NCBI GenBank assembly: GCA_001599595.1
Contig: BCHH01000025.1
Span: forward strand, 1 to 64,000
Length of the DNA stretch: 64,000 nucleotides
Direction: 5' to 3'
Source: Beverwykella pulmonaria
Taxonomy: Eukaryota; Ascomycota; Dothideomycetes; Pleosporales; Melanommataceae
Shown: piece after piece, positions 36,267 to 46,606 of the stretch
Position numbering within the stretch: position 1 is the stretch's first letter
Layout of the letters: every line of letters begins with the position of its first letter
Translations under genes and position numbers: made by a program
The notes under the pieces: generated by a model
What the model was told of the DNA's origin: nothing
The model's database searches: none
The model's input: the letters and a program-made list of their open reading frames with translations, nothing else

Positions 36267-36389
36267 TTTTGGTGTTTAAATGAGGTGAATTAAGCTCTCT
36301 GTGAGTCAGAGAAGGTTGGGCGAGACGCCCCTATATATAGCTAGTACAATGGCACGTGATATAGTAATGCACGTGATATAACCGTAACA
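36267..36389 (+). repeat. Miniature solo LTR, family 2 (123 bp), TATAT target duplication
   Basis: TTTTGGTGTTTAAATGAGG ... GATATAACCGTAACA, flanked by TATAT at 36262-36266 and 36390-36394. Same length as the copy at 17634-17756 and about 85-90 percent alike by eye, so two independent insertions of one element. Confidence 0.75.
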
Positions 36390-36719
36390 TATATTGAATA
36401 TTAAACTTTTTATGTTTTGTATGGTTTGTGTTGGAATATATATCGAACGTGGTGATCACGTGGTGATGTTGTGATCACGTGTTTATCACATGAGACACTA
36501 GCGACGCTTGGCGGCAAAGGAATGATACAACCTCCTGAGCCTCACCTCAGATAGACACATACACGAATCAATACTTTGCTTAGAAACCCCCCCCATTGCT
36601 ATTGCAATAGCCCTGTGAACCCAACAGTTTGTCTGGTTTTTCTGGTAACCCTGTGGTTAACCATAGTTAGTACATGGTTCGGAAAATTTAACCGAATTCC
36701 TGATGTACAGAATGTGCTG
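36390..36719. other. No gene recognised
   Basis: Contains several GTGATCACGTG-like words around 36450-36490 and a C-run at 36590; otherwise nothing. It ends at the left terminus of the MULE. Confidence 0.4.
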
Positions 36720-37332
36720 GGGAGACGTTAAGGAGCCCCCCCATAAGCCGTACTTGCCCCCCCCATAAGCCATATATAGGCAAGCGCCTTCGGTAAACTG
36801 CAGCCAAGGTTGTCGCGCGGCACCATTGTAATTAGCCCAAAAGCCACCAAAATAACAGTTAGTCAATGGGTTGTAACGACAAAACTGCGATACAATACCT
36901 GTTGTATTACCATCGGAGCCCCGTTGTTGGCCCGATTGTTGACACCTCAGCGCTCACAGCCTCGCGCTCCGACGCGCGTGTAAACAATCAGGATTTTCAT
37001 ATTCTTTAGCCATTTTGTCATCGCTCTTCCTACTATTGCCCATACAAGTATTGTGTCTCGCTCGCGTTTTACGATGAAGCCGTCTACCCAGCTGTTGATA
37101 AACTCGCGCGATGGAGGGTACGATGTGTTGAAACATGAGAGCTTTGTGTGGGAGAGGACGTTATAATGTTGCTTGAGGTGCCAACAAGGGACCAGGCTGG
37201 TGCTATATACTCAGACATCTGCCCAGCCATCTTGGTCACGTGTCTATCATGTGCCTATCACGTGTATGTCACGTGTCGCAGTCTCGGCTTGCCGGCTGCC
37301 CTTCAACAGATAGTAGTGATACTGAGTCTGTT

Positions 37333-38690
37333 ATGGCTCTCTACTACTTAATTATTGAGTCACCCTTAGAGGCTGATTATGAGAGCAGGCTGGCTGCGAT
37401 AGAGTCGCGTTACCCAGCTGTTGCCACCTACCTCTCAACGTACTGGTTCAACAAACACGCCGACAAACTGGTTGATTGCTACGTCAATTGTTTCGCCTAT
37501 TTTAACCTCCTTGCAACTTCAAAAGCTGAGGGCGCGCATCAAGTAATCAAGGACTGGTTACGCGGCTCTTAGGCTGATATACTACATCTCTTTTGGTGGC
37601 TTGATTGATTCTACAAGGAGCACGTTGAGTACAACCTCGCGACTGACGCTCGCGACAACTAGAGTATTTGGTTTGATTGCCAGAAGCCTATATTTGCGGC
37701 TGTTGTTAATTGAATTACCTGCTTTGCTCTTGCTTCGACAGTCCAACAGGTGGCTAGAGCTGAAGCCGTACACGCAGGACAAGGTGAGTCATTAAAGCCA
37801 TGCCGTCATGTCTATACTTTGTCGCTCGGCCTGCCCTGTTACCACACAATCCTTGATATTATTACGACAAATCGAGTGTTGCAACCCAGCAATTTCCACG
37901 TGTAAGCTGGAGCGTGGAGGAGAGAAGATCAAGATGTGTATTGTATGTCTGTGTGTGTATGTATATATGTACGTGTGATGTGTGTGTGGTATGTGTGTGA
38001 TATGTGTATGATGTGTGTATGAGACGGACTGATTAGTCAGTGGCATATCCACGTGACAGAGTGTCCTGCTTACACCACGTCTATTGGTGGGTTGACTGAC
38101 TACAGTCTACTACAGAAGTTATCAAGCCAGTACTACTAGAGCCGCGCGTTATTATTGATAAGCGCTGCTGTAAAAAGCGACACCAGAAGGGAGCAAGTGT
38201 AAGAGGTACCCGTAGAGAGCCATCTCTATTTGAGCGCGTTGATGAGAATCACAGCTCTACCGCTCCTACGCAGATTACGCGCTTCAACGTGCCTCTGCTG
38301 TCAACCCCACAACAAATTTACGTTGTTCCAGGACCCTTAATTCACCAGCCGCCGCTATCAACTGCCCCAGCGCAACGCGCTCAGATATCCTCAAGCCAAA
38401 CTTAGCATGTTGAGATGCTTCAGGCGCCGGTGCCTCAGCGATTTCCTATACAAAACTGGCACAACGGCCATCCTCTACTGCCTTGGAGCTCTCTCCCTCA
38501 CCTGCGACCGACTCCTCAACCTTTGAGCTCATAGGGCGAGTCTACTTAATACGCGTCTCCATATAGGCTGCCTCTTGCTCAATTTGAACCACCTCCGTCA
38601 GGGCAGCAGCAGGTTATGCAACAAAACAACTACAATCAAGGTTTACAGGCTGCAGATTTTCGTACTGCTCGGCCTTCTCGAGCATCTGGG
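37333..38690 (+). pseudogene. MULE transposase, C-terminal part, several stops
   Basis: One frame reads YLSTYWFNKHADKLVDCYVN, LLATSKAEGAHQVIKDWL (the block after the MULE catalytic core), then GLPCYHTILDIITTNRVL (SWIM-type zinc finger), then a basic tail with TRREPSLFERV. Stops (TAG and TGA, for example just after KDWLRGS) and the family 3 LTR at 37901-38074 interrupt it; leaving out the LTR and one CCACG restores the frame exactly. The catalytic half is not visible. Confidence 0.7.
37901..38074 (+). repeat. Miniature solo LTR, family 3 (174 bp), CCACG target duplication
   Basis: TGTAAGCTGGAGCGTGGAGG ... GTGTCCTGCTTACA, flanked by CCACG at 37896-37900 and 38075-38079. It contains a TGTGTG-rich stretch of variable length. 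Inserted in the MULE transposase. Other copies at 42758-42942 and, inverted, 46607-46739. Confidence 0.85.
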
Positions 38691-38710
38691 TGGGTAGCGC
38701 ATACAACGCT

Positions 38711-38834
38711 ATATCAGGGTTGAGATATCAAGGTTGAGATATCAAGGTTGAGATATCAAGGTTGAGATATCAAGGTTGAGATATCAAGGTTGAGATATCA
38801 AGGTTGAGATATCAAGGTTGAGATATCAAGGTTA
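38711..38834 (+). repeat. 14-bp tandem repeat, about 9 copies
   Basis: ATATCAAGGTTGAG repeated about nine times inside the right part of the MULE. The homologous place in the partial copy (about 46075-46090) has one unit, so the array expanded here. Confidence 0.85.
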
Positions 38835-39026
38835 AATTTGATGAGTTGCCATACGCGCCGCGCGTCGTAAATTAGATGACTTTACTATGGAAACCACTAG
38901 TTAATACAATGAATTGGTCGTGCGCCGCGCGACAACCTTGGCTGCAGTTTACCGAAGGCGCTTGCCTATATATGGCTTATGGGGGGGGGGCAAGTACGGC
39001 TTATGGGGGGCTCCTTAACGTCTCCC

Positions 39027-39389
39027 TTTCTCGAGGTGTCGCTGTGCACCAAGTAAGGCGCCAAGGCCCTTCCTCTGCGATTGGTCAGCTCGGTGATTGG
39101 TCAGCCTCTCCCGCCGCTACTGCCCCATCCCGCTCATGGTTTCGGAGAAAGTTGCCTTGCTTTACATTTCACTTCCTCCGCCGCTATCGGTCACATCGGC
39201 AAGAAGTCACAACATCAACTTCGCAAATAGTTTCCACTGATCTCAGTATGCAGCATGGCCGAAATGGGTCTGAGGACGGGTATAAGAGCATGCGGCACCC
39301 GCGCCATCTGTCCATGAACCATCACTGAATTCAGCGATTCATCTTATACCATACATCTTCAATACTGCAAACTCGTCACTTTCATAAAA
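39027..39389 (+). promoter_or_regulatory. Upstream region of the SDR gene
   Basis: No gene. Two ATTGGT words (inverted CCAAT) lie near 39080 and 39096, in GATTGGTCAGC repeats 15-16 bp apart. The MULE ends directly upstream and may have displaced older control sequence. Confidence 0.4.
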
Positions 39390-40529
39390 ATGGTGTCCTG
39401 GGCTATCACCGGCGCGACGCGAGGCATTGGTGTAAGCGTCCCCAGATCGTCACAACAACCACAGTGCCAGATGCTAACAAGACCACCACTGCAGCTCGGG
39501 TTCGTCGAGAACCTTGTGAGTCTACCTACTGCTGCAAGCATAGTCATAGCCAAGACACACCACTGACTGCGGCACCAAAGTCTATGGATCCTAAAAACCA
39601 AGTGTTTGCCCTCATCCGGAGTTTGGGAACTGCTGGTCGGCTAAAGGAGCTGGCTGCACAACGCAAAAACATCCACGTCATCGTCACGGACATCTCTGAT
39701 CCAACCAAGTTGGATGAGGCTGCTGCTGAAGTGTCCAAAGTCACGGCCGGTTCACTCGATGTCTTGATCCTTAACGCCGGCTCCGCGGGACCAGACACGG
39801 CTGTGCTACCGCCGTCTGCTTTGTGAGTGATAGGCTTGACACGGGCGGGTAATTGATTCGGTTCTGAATGCTGACACCACGCAGCCATGGCAAGAAAGAA
39901 GCGCTGGACTTGGAGATTGGTGAGAGCGTACGAATTCCCAGCTCGCCATTTACGCCATCCAAGGCTGGCCAGGCTACGCTTGACTAACTGTGCGCCCACA
40001 GATCAAGAACAACCTCCTGAGCAACATCTACACCATGAATTCATTCCTCCGCCTCATCCGCAACGGCACAGAGAAGAAGATGGTCTTCATCTCCAGTCAG
40101 AGTGGAAACCTCGACTTCACTCGCATCACCGGCTTCTCCACCTTGCTGGGTTACTCAGTCAGCAAGGCTGGCATGAACATGGCCACGACCAAGTTCGCCA
40201 TTGAGCTCGCCCCCGAGGGCATCAAGACGCTGTCTCTGAGCCCGGGATGGGTCGATACGGATGCTGGTTAGTCAATGCCAATGTCACAACACAAGCACAG
40301 AAGACTAGACTGACTGACTGACTGACTCGCAACAGCGAAAGCCGTCACAGGCGACCCAGAGATACGCAAAGTCGTGCTCGACATGTTCCACAAGGTCGAT
40401 CCAAAGGTCGAGGGTCCGGCCCCAATAGAGGAAGCCGTCGCCAATATGCTCCGGGTGATTGGAAACTTGACCGAGGCGGATAGTGGCAAGTTCCTCACTC
40501 ATCATGGGGATGAGGAGCAATGGTTCTAG
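39390..40529 (+). CDS. Short-chain dehydrogenase/reductase
   Basis: Six exons (39390-39431, 39495-39515, 39581-39822, 39885-39927, 40002-40266, 40336-40529) join in phase to 268 aa. TGATRGIG is the nucleotide-binding TGxxxGIG motif split from the rest by an early intron, VLILNAG is the NAG motif, FISSQSGN carries the catalytic Ser, and YSVSK is the YxxxK catalytic pair; SPGWVDTDA follows as in the classical family. It reduces ketones or oxidises alcohols with NAD(P). The gene looks intact. It may tailor the polyketide; membership in the cluster is inferred from position only, since a MULE lies between it and the transporter side. It is convergent with a broken regulator. Confidence 0.85.
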
Positions 40530-40596
40530 TTTTGGCGAAGCGAAGCGCAGCGCAGGATAGATGAATGGAATTTTCTTCATGTAGCCCCACCCCAGC

Positions 40597-41960
40597 TCAG
40601 GCAAACAATGGCATGACTGCAAGTCCCCCAATAACCGCATCCAGAATCGCCATGTAATCAACCTATCCTTCCTCATCTAGATCACGCTCGTTCCACACCG
40701 CCTCAACGAGCTGCTGAGTCGAATCAACGTGACTGGATCTCCGTCTCGGATTCCGCTGACTGTGCCTACACAGATCCAAGATCGCAAGCTGCTGCTCGTC
40801 GTCCACGACCTCGCAGCCAATAACAAACAGCGGCCACGCGCTCTGGCAGGTTTCCAGCTCGCCCAGCAACATCATACCTCTCTCATGAGCCGCCTGTTGC
40901 GGAATTCCGTCCCAGACACACGATGCACCGCGCGGTTGACATAGATCAAGCACACGACTCGATGGGGATCTGCGACCATGGTGCACCACTTCCTTGGTAT
41001 CGTAGTTGGTGCGGGGATGGGCCCGAAGTCCCTACCGCCGTCGAAATGCGCTGTTCCAGCACCGTCGCGCGCTCCAGTTCGGCAGTTGTGTATGCCATCT
41101 AAGGGCGTGGCGCGAAGATGGCTCGTCGACAGGCGTCGACAAGGAGCTCGAGGACTTCGGTTAAGCAGCCGATGCTTTCGTCTACCTGCCGCAAGATCAG
41201 CCTAGCCAAATCCTACGTGCATGGAGCCAAATGCAAGCGAAAGGTAGGTAATGTCTCCATCTACCCTACCTTTGATCTAGATGATGCCATCCACCACCCA
41301 AGCCGATCTCGCCATGAGAGCGAAGCCGCACCCGTCATACGGAACTTTACAATGCCGGACCGTGAACTCCGACAGCGCCTTGTGGTAGTAAATCCAATCG
41401 AGGAAGATTGCGTACTCGCGCCGAACCAACTTGCTCATTGCAGGCGACGTGTTGATGATGCGTTTCACAGTGCAGAAGAAAGTCACCCATGTCCCTTCAG
41501 GGCTCGATTCGAGCGTTGACATCTGGTTGGCATCTATTATTAGCCAGCCAGACAACCATGTCACGCATGCACGCCACGGCAAGCTCGCCGATGCAGACCA
41601 TGCAGACCACCAGCTCCTCCCCATTACGGAGACCTACCTCATAATGATACAACAGCATCGTCGCGACCAAATTCTTGAGCAGCGCCCTCTCGTCCAGCCA
41701 ATCAGTCGCCTCGCCCACAATCTCCGCCACAACGCGCCGCTTATATCGGAACGCGTTTGCGCTGCCGCTGCTGTGCAGCTGGAGCGATGCGAGCGCAAAC
41801 ACGGCCTGTAGGACCGAATTCTTCGTGTCGGAGGAATTGGAACTCGAGGGCGCGATTCACAGGATGAAGTGTGCTAGAGTCTCTGCGTCGGTGGAGCCGA
41901 GCATGAGAATGTTGATTCGGTGACTGCGCATGTAAGGCACGTGGTGCGGGACCAAAGGTT
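40597..41960 (-). pseudogene. Fungal-specific transcription factor (Fungal_trans_2 type), broken
   Basis: Minus-strand blocks in order: MRSHRINILMLGSTDAETLA, HFIL-TGA-IAP (a Trp expected at the stop), VLQAVFALASLQLHSSGSAN, LKNLVATMLLYHYEVG, then in another frame REYAIFLDWIYYHKALSEFT, then ACQSAWPLFVIGCEVVDDEQ and AVWNERDLDEEG-TAG-VDYM. This is the PF11951-type regulatory domain of Zn2Cys6 proteins. There are at least two stops and frame changes, and the zinc cluster is missing; the solo LTRs at 42.1-42.7 kb lie where the N-terminus would be. A second dead regulator in this cluster. Confidence 0.7.
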
Positions 41961-42097
41961 GTTTCGCTGATCAATCACCATATCTACGGAGGCTATTTTA
42001 TGAGAGTGTATGTCGTGTGCTAGGCCTGATTAAGACTAGCACTTCGGTTCCAACGCCAGGACCCCATGCTGTCGCGTGTACATTTCCCCTTCCTCCC

Positions 42098-42659
42098 CTG
42101 TATCGGGGTTGAGTGGGGACCAGGTCGGGAACCGAAGTCCTACCGGTTCGGGTAGGAATAGGATCCGTATCGGGATCGGGCAGGGAGTGGTTCAGTCACG
42201 TGATGGAACGATTGTTCTGTAACGGCGCAGGATATCAGGACGATCGGATTCGGGTGCGAATCACTACCGAGGCATATGGGAGTGCACGAGTGAGAACGAA
42301 TACCCAAGATTGAATTGACACCTATAGGCCGGGCACGAAAGGATAATCAAAAGCTACCTGATCTAACTAACGAAACGACTGGTTTATATACACGAAGAGA
42401 GATGAGAAATAACGAAGCCGAGGTAATACAGGTTCGGATAAGGACCCGTATCGGAGTTGCATCAGGCGCTGGTCCGGAGCCGAGGTAATACAGGTTCGGA
42501 TATGGATCGAGCCTGTATCGGAGTTGAGTGGGGAGCAGGTCGGGAACCGAAGTCCTATCGGTTCGGGTAGGAATAGGATCTGTATCGGGATCGGGCAGGG
42601 AGCGGTTCGGTCACGTGATGGAACGATTGTTCGAATCGTTACATGTTCGAATCGTTACA
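42098..42659 (+). repeat. Solo LTR, family 1, truncated and split by a second copy
   Basis: 42098-42217 is the 3' part of a family 1 LTR up to GAACGATTGTTC, and 42649-42659 (GAATCGTTACA) is its last 11 bp; the copy at 42218-42643 is inserted between. Confidence 0.8.
42218..42643 (+). repeat. Solo LTR, family 1, complete (426 bp), TGTTC target duplication
   Basis: TGTAACGGCGCAGGATATCA ... GAACGATTGTTCGAATCGTTACA-type end, flanked by TGTTC at 42213-42217 and 42644-42648. It is inserted into an older copy of itself. Best full-length reference for the family in this window. Confidence 0.88.
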
Positions 42660-42757
42660 ATAAACATAAAAATCTATATAGCTATAGTTCTGCAGGTGGT
42701 TGATCCTGTTGTTCTAATAAGACTAATAAATTTTGTCCCTTTATCCGCTTTACATTA

Positions 42758-42942
42758 TGTAAGCTGGAGCGTGGAGGAAAGAGCATAAAGATGTGTATTA
42801 TATGTCTGTATGTGTGTGTATATATGTACGTGTGATGTGTGTGTGGTATGTGTGTGATATGTGTATGATGTGTGTATGAGATATGTATATAACGGACTGA
42901 TTAGTCAGTGGCATATCCACGTGACAGAGTGTCCTGCTTACA
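42758..42942 (+). repeat. Miniature solo LTR, family 3 (185 bp), CATTA target duplication
   Basis: TGTAAGCTGGAGCGTGGAGG ... GTGTCCTGCTTACA, flanked by CATTA at 42753-42757 and 42943-42947. Longer than the 174-bp copy because the TG-rich stretch has more units. Confidence 0.85.
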
Positions 42943-42947
42943 CATTA

Positions 42948-43811
42948 CAAAGAAAAGGAGGCTGTATAATATTATAGCTTTAAACCTTGCTCTGTGTTGG
43001 TATGTTATTATTCATGGGTGCACATGTGTTTGTTGATTTTTACGAAGTAAGTTTCGCGTTTTGATTTTCCTCGCTTGAATTGTTGCCGGTTTGCTTATAA
43101 CCGCTTTCCGTAACAAACCCAGTGGCAATGGACTCGCCTCGCCCGTCAGCTACAGAAATCCCCGCCGCTTCCAGGCCTCCAATACCAGGAATACCTACCA
43201 ACGTGTATCTCGCCTTGCCGAAGAACGGACATTGTAGGCTAGCAGGTTGTATCAAGAAGGTGGTTGTTTTCATTTAAGAGGGATTACCGGTTTTGAGGCA
43301 ATCCTCCGCGTCGAGGGAATCTTGGGGTTTTAGACGAAACTCCGTCAGCTAAGCGCCGAGGCAGAATCGATGTGATTGGTAAGTGCATCAATCTGCTGTG
43401 TGAGACGCTTCGGATGATTGAGGGAGACCGGAAAGGGGGGAAATCCGTAAAGGCAAGAGGTAAATTACTACATTTGCCGCCGCATCCCCAACCAAGCTGT
43501 AATGTGTAAGGATGCTTGTCCCGCGCAGGCTTAGCGCCGGCCAAGCGCCGGTAAGCAAGGAACACAAAGGGAGCGAGAGGTTCGAGGGAACAGAACAGAT
43601 TTTAGACTCTTTGATACGAATCCAGAAGTCTGCTCGCTGCTATCACACAACCCTCTTTACATAATGATTGACGTACTAACTCTAAGAGAAACACTTAAAA
43701 AGGATTCAACGATCACAAAGTCCATCATGTCCGTGATGATCCAAATGCGAAAATGACCGACGCCTGGGGGGTTTGTAGTGCCTTGCCTGATCTTCAAGGA
43801 GACCGATCCCT
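42948..43811. other. Intergenic, contains second copy of the 95-bp repeat
   Basis: 43565-43661 repeats 36010-36104. The remaining open frames (43040-43273 and 43284-43565, minus strand) show no recognisable domain. The end of this stretch is the 3' region of the OMT-like gene. Confidence 0.45.
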
Positions 43812-45353
43812 TCAGGCCTTCCAGTGGACCTCGATGATACCCAGCAAGGAGTCCTTGGGCACGAATACCTTATGAAGAACGAATCGTTCATCAGCGGCAG
43901 CAAAAAGAGCTTTCCATTCATCTAGGTATCGTTCACGGCCGTTGGAGAAGCACTCGAGAGCCAAATCCACCGACCTGTGAGATTCTGTTAGCAAGCGCTT
44001 CCACGTTTCATGATCCGTTTCGAAATGTGGCGACATACCTTGCAAATCGGTCCCTCCACAAGGGAATGGTTTCCGGCTCCGGCATTACCACATCCTGAAT
44101 GAGAATCTTCACTCCAGGTTGAAGAGCTGGAATTTGCGCCTTCAAAGCCTGGGTCGCGAACGCGTCACCTAGACCTCGGAAGACCATGCGGAAGAAGTAG
44201 ACATCTGCCTTAGCATCCTGTGGCGCAAAGAGCTCGTGTTCCTCAAACTTGACCCGGCCTGCCAACTCTGAAGGGATCGTTGAGTTTACCCGTACAAGGG
44301 TTTCCTTGGAGTCTTGGACGATGATCTTAAGTTTCGGAAAGTTCTTCGCCAACTCAAAGGCAGCTTGGCCCTGAGATCCCATACCACTGATAATTGTCGC
44401 GTTGCCGAGGGATGCCCAATCATAGACCGTGCTAATGTTCTCGATCGAGTAACCCGGAACGAGGTTGATAGCTTCCATTCCAGCTCCAAAGCGCGCTGCT
44501 ACTTCAGGGTTGGAGGCGATGACCTCCGGGACTGTCTTGCCATCGTTGGCAAGAACAAAACCCTGTAAAAATCAGTAACAGCTCTCTTTTTTCCATCTAG
44601 ATTCGAGATGCTCTGGGAGACAGAGTGCATCATTGACTCTACGACAGTAGTAAGCTTACTGTCTCGTTTGGCATTTGCGAATTAGGCCATTTTTGAAGCG
44701 CGTCTATGATCTATAACAAACGACAGGCGTTAGTTCATTTCTACGCGTTCTGGAGATATTCTAGAACCTGGCGCACCTACTCGCGTATTAGCAGGCCAGG
44801 TGTCTCGGCCCTCGAATTCGACCCAGCCATTGATGTAAGGAATGGTCAAGAATTTGGAAATTTTGCTGTGTGTGATCACTTCATGCTCTGGTTCGTCAAA
44901 AATGCGCATGGTAATCGCGTGTCGGACGAGACGTCTGACAGCATATTTTGCAAGGCCTGTTTTTTCAGAAATTTTGTCAAAGGTGATCTTGCCTCCTGCA
45001 GGGATCATATCCGGGATTTTGTATCGGCATACTCCGTCAATGGTGACTAGATTCTCAATCTGTAATTATTAGCCCAGTAGAAAGCGCGTTAGAGTACGCG
45101 TGAGACTTACAGAGGCAAATTTGAAGAGCAAAAGCAGAGGGTCCAGGAGAATCTCGTGCAGCTCAGCAGTTGCATCAAGCACGGCATCTTTGAGACTGGA
45201 AACATCCTCCGGCAGCAACTCGGGGCCGTTCTCAGCAAATGATGGGGTCGCCGCGCCTTGGGCTGATAGCTTCTCTTGTAGTTTGGTGACAGAACTGCTA
45301 ATCTGAGCCGCGAGCTCGATGATTCTCGGAGTCATATTCTTGCTGGAAGCCAT
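43812..45353 (-). CDS. O-methyltransferase-like protein (COMT fold), catalytic His replaced by Arg
   Basis: Five exons (45353-45111, 45059-44781, 44710-44660, 44562-44039, 43974-43812) join in phase to 419 aa. An N-terminal helical dimerisation domain and a winged helix (KITFDKISEKTGLAKYAVRR) precede KWPNSQMPNET and the SAM-binding region ATIISGMGSQGQAAFELAKN, where the usual VDVGGG motif is weakened to ISGMGS. The catalytic block FFRM-IFHDWPD of the family reads FFRMVFRGLGDAF, with Arg for the general-base His. The C-terminus (PETIPLWRDRFARSVDLAL ... IIEVHW) is normal. The frame is intact, so this is a changed enzyme rather than a pseudogene. Fungal OMT-like pericyclases such as LepI show a comparable change. 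It may bind SAM without methylating; methyl transfer is not excluded. Confidence 0.85.
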
Positions 45354-45874
45354 CGCGAGGTAGGGAAAGAAGATGATTCCGAAGATTGGCCAAGCGCAGA
45401 GCGCGGACACAAGAGGGACAATCATTCTTTCTTTTAAGGTGGGCCTCAACAATTGGACCGGTGATGCTTAGCCTTGCTGTAATTGCCTAATTCCAGATTA
45501 ATTGCTGCAGTCGTGATATAGGACAGGGTCAAGGAGAGACAGACCTGGTGTTCCAGATAGTTGGGAAGGTGTGACGCTTCTGCAGCTGCGACGACAGAGT
45601 CACCTTCTTGGCCTTGTTGTTCGCTCACAACCTCGCTCTGCCGCTCCAATATTGCAAGGGTTGGTCTTACACGAGTTCCGCGTTGTACTATGGCAGCCAC
45701 GCCGCACGCCGCACGCCGCACGCCCAGAAAGTCGGGGACAGTGATAGGGTTGCGCGCCGCGGGAGTCGTGTTTGAGCCAATCACGGGCTGCCGTGAGGTT
45801 GTTGGTTTTACGAGCAAACAAGGCTGTCTCGCGGGTTCGCGAACACGCCCAAGGATAGATAGCACATGCGCAGC
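45354..45874. other. Upstream region of the OMT-like gene
   Basis: No recognised gene. A long minus-strand frame (45982-45446) runs through the transposon end and GC-rich CGCACGCCG repeats and has no domain. It should hold the promoter. Confidence 0.4.
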
Positions 45875-46107
45875 GGGAGACGTTAAGGAGGCCCATAAGC
45901 CGTACTTGCCCCCCCATAAGTCATATATACGCAAGCGCCTTCGGTAAACTACAGCCAAGGTTGTCGCGCGGCGCACGACCAATTCATTGTATTAACTAGT
46001 GGTTTCCATAGTAAAGTCATGTAAGCAAAATGTAATTTACGACACACGGCGCGTATGGCAACTCATCAAATTTAACCTTGATATAGCGTTGTATGCTACC
46101 CATCCAG
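45875..46107 (-). mobile_element. Partial MULE, right end
   Basis: Reverse-oriented copy of 38692-39026: terminal GGGAGACGTTAAGGAG at 45875, CATAAGCCGTACTTG, the CCAATTCATTGTATTAACTA stretch and CATCAAATTTAACC, with only one unit of the 14-bp repeat. A family 4 LTR follows at 46108. Confidence 0.75.
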
Positions 46108-46393
46108 TGTAAGAGGCTACAGACCTCAGGAATACTCGGTTGGTGAACCTCGGAACCGTAGGTCGGGATGACTAAGCACATTTCACGTATATGGCTAAGG
46201 TTCCGAACCTCCGAGATATAAGAGGCCACAGACCTCGGGAACAATCGGTTGGGGGAACCTCAGAACCTCTGGTAGGGGTGACTAAGCACATTCCATGTAT
46301 ATAGCTGAGGTTCCAAACCTCCGAGACTCTGCATCAAATTCATAGGTATTCTTCTAGCACTATATTGGCTCCACGAGCACCTGGCCCCTTACA
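46108..46393 (+). repeat. Solo LTR, family 4 (286 bp)
   Basis: TGTAAGAGGCTACAGACCTC ... CACCTGGCCCCTTACA. Nearly the same ends and body as 61984-62482 but with only one or two copies of the 18-bp unit. No target duplication here (TCCAG left, AGGGT right), so the locus is rearranged on one side. Confidence 0.8.
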
Positions 46394-46606
46394 AGGGTAC
46401 GGGCCACAACATTGAATGCTCATGGAGGCCATGGAGGTCGTGGAATGATCGTGAAGGTCGTTGGGGGTACAGGCTATAATGTGGAATGATCGTGGCAGGA
46501 GTTGGCAGATTTTCCATGAAAAAACTTTTCCCGATACTATTACAGGTTTTCATTGAGTAAGGCTTCTCAATATGTTTATCAGAAATTGAAAACCTAAAGT
46601 AGTAAA

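Larger units (their letters stand above)
36720..39026 (+). mobile_element. MULE-type DNA transposon, long terminal inverted repeats
   Basis: The left end 36720-36821 (starting GGGAGACGTTAAGGAGCCCC) is repeated inverted at 38924-39026 over about 102 bp. Between them lies a broken MULE transposase. No clear 9-bp target duplication was found. A partial copy of the right end lies at 45875-46107. It separates the exporter and regulator relic from the SDR and OMT-like genes. Confidence 0.75.

Noticed and set aside
43040..43565. Two short minus-strand frames as small genes
   Set aside because: No domain, signal peptide or support; kept only as intergenic.
45446..45982. 178-residue minus-strand open frame
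   Set aside because: It runs across a MULE end and GC-rich short repeats and has no recognisable domain.
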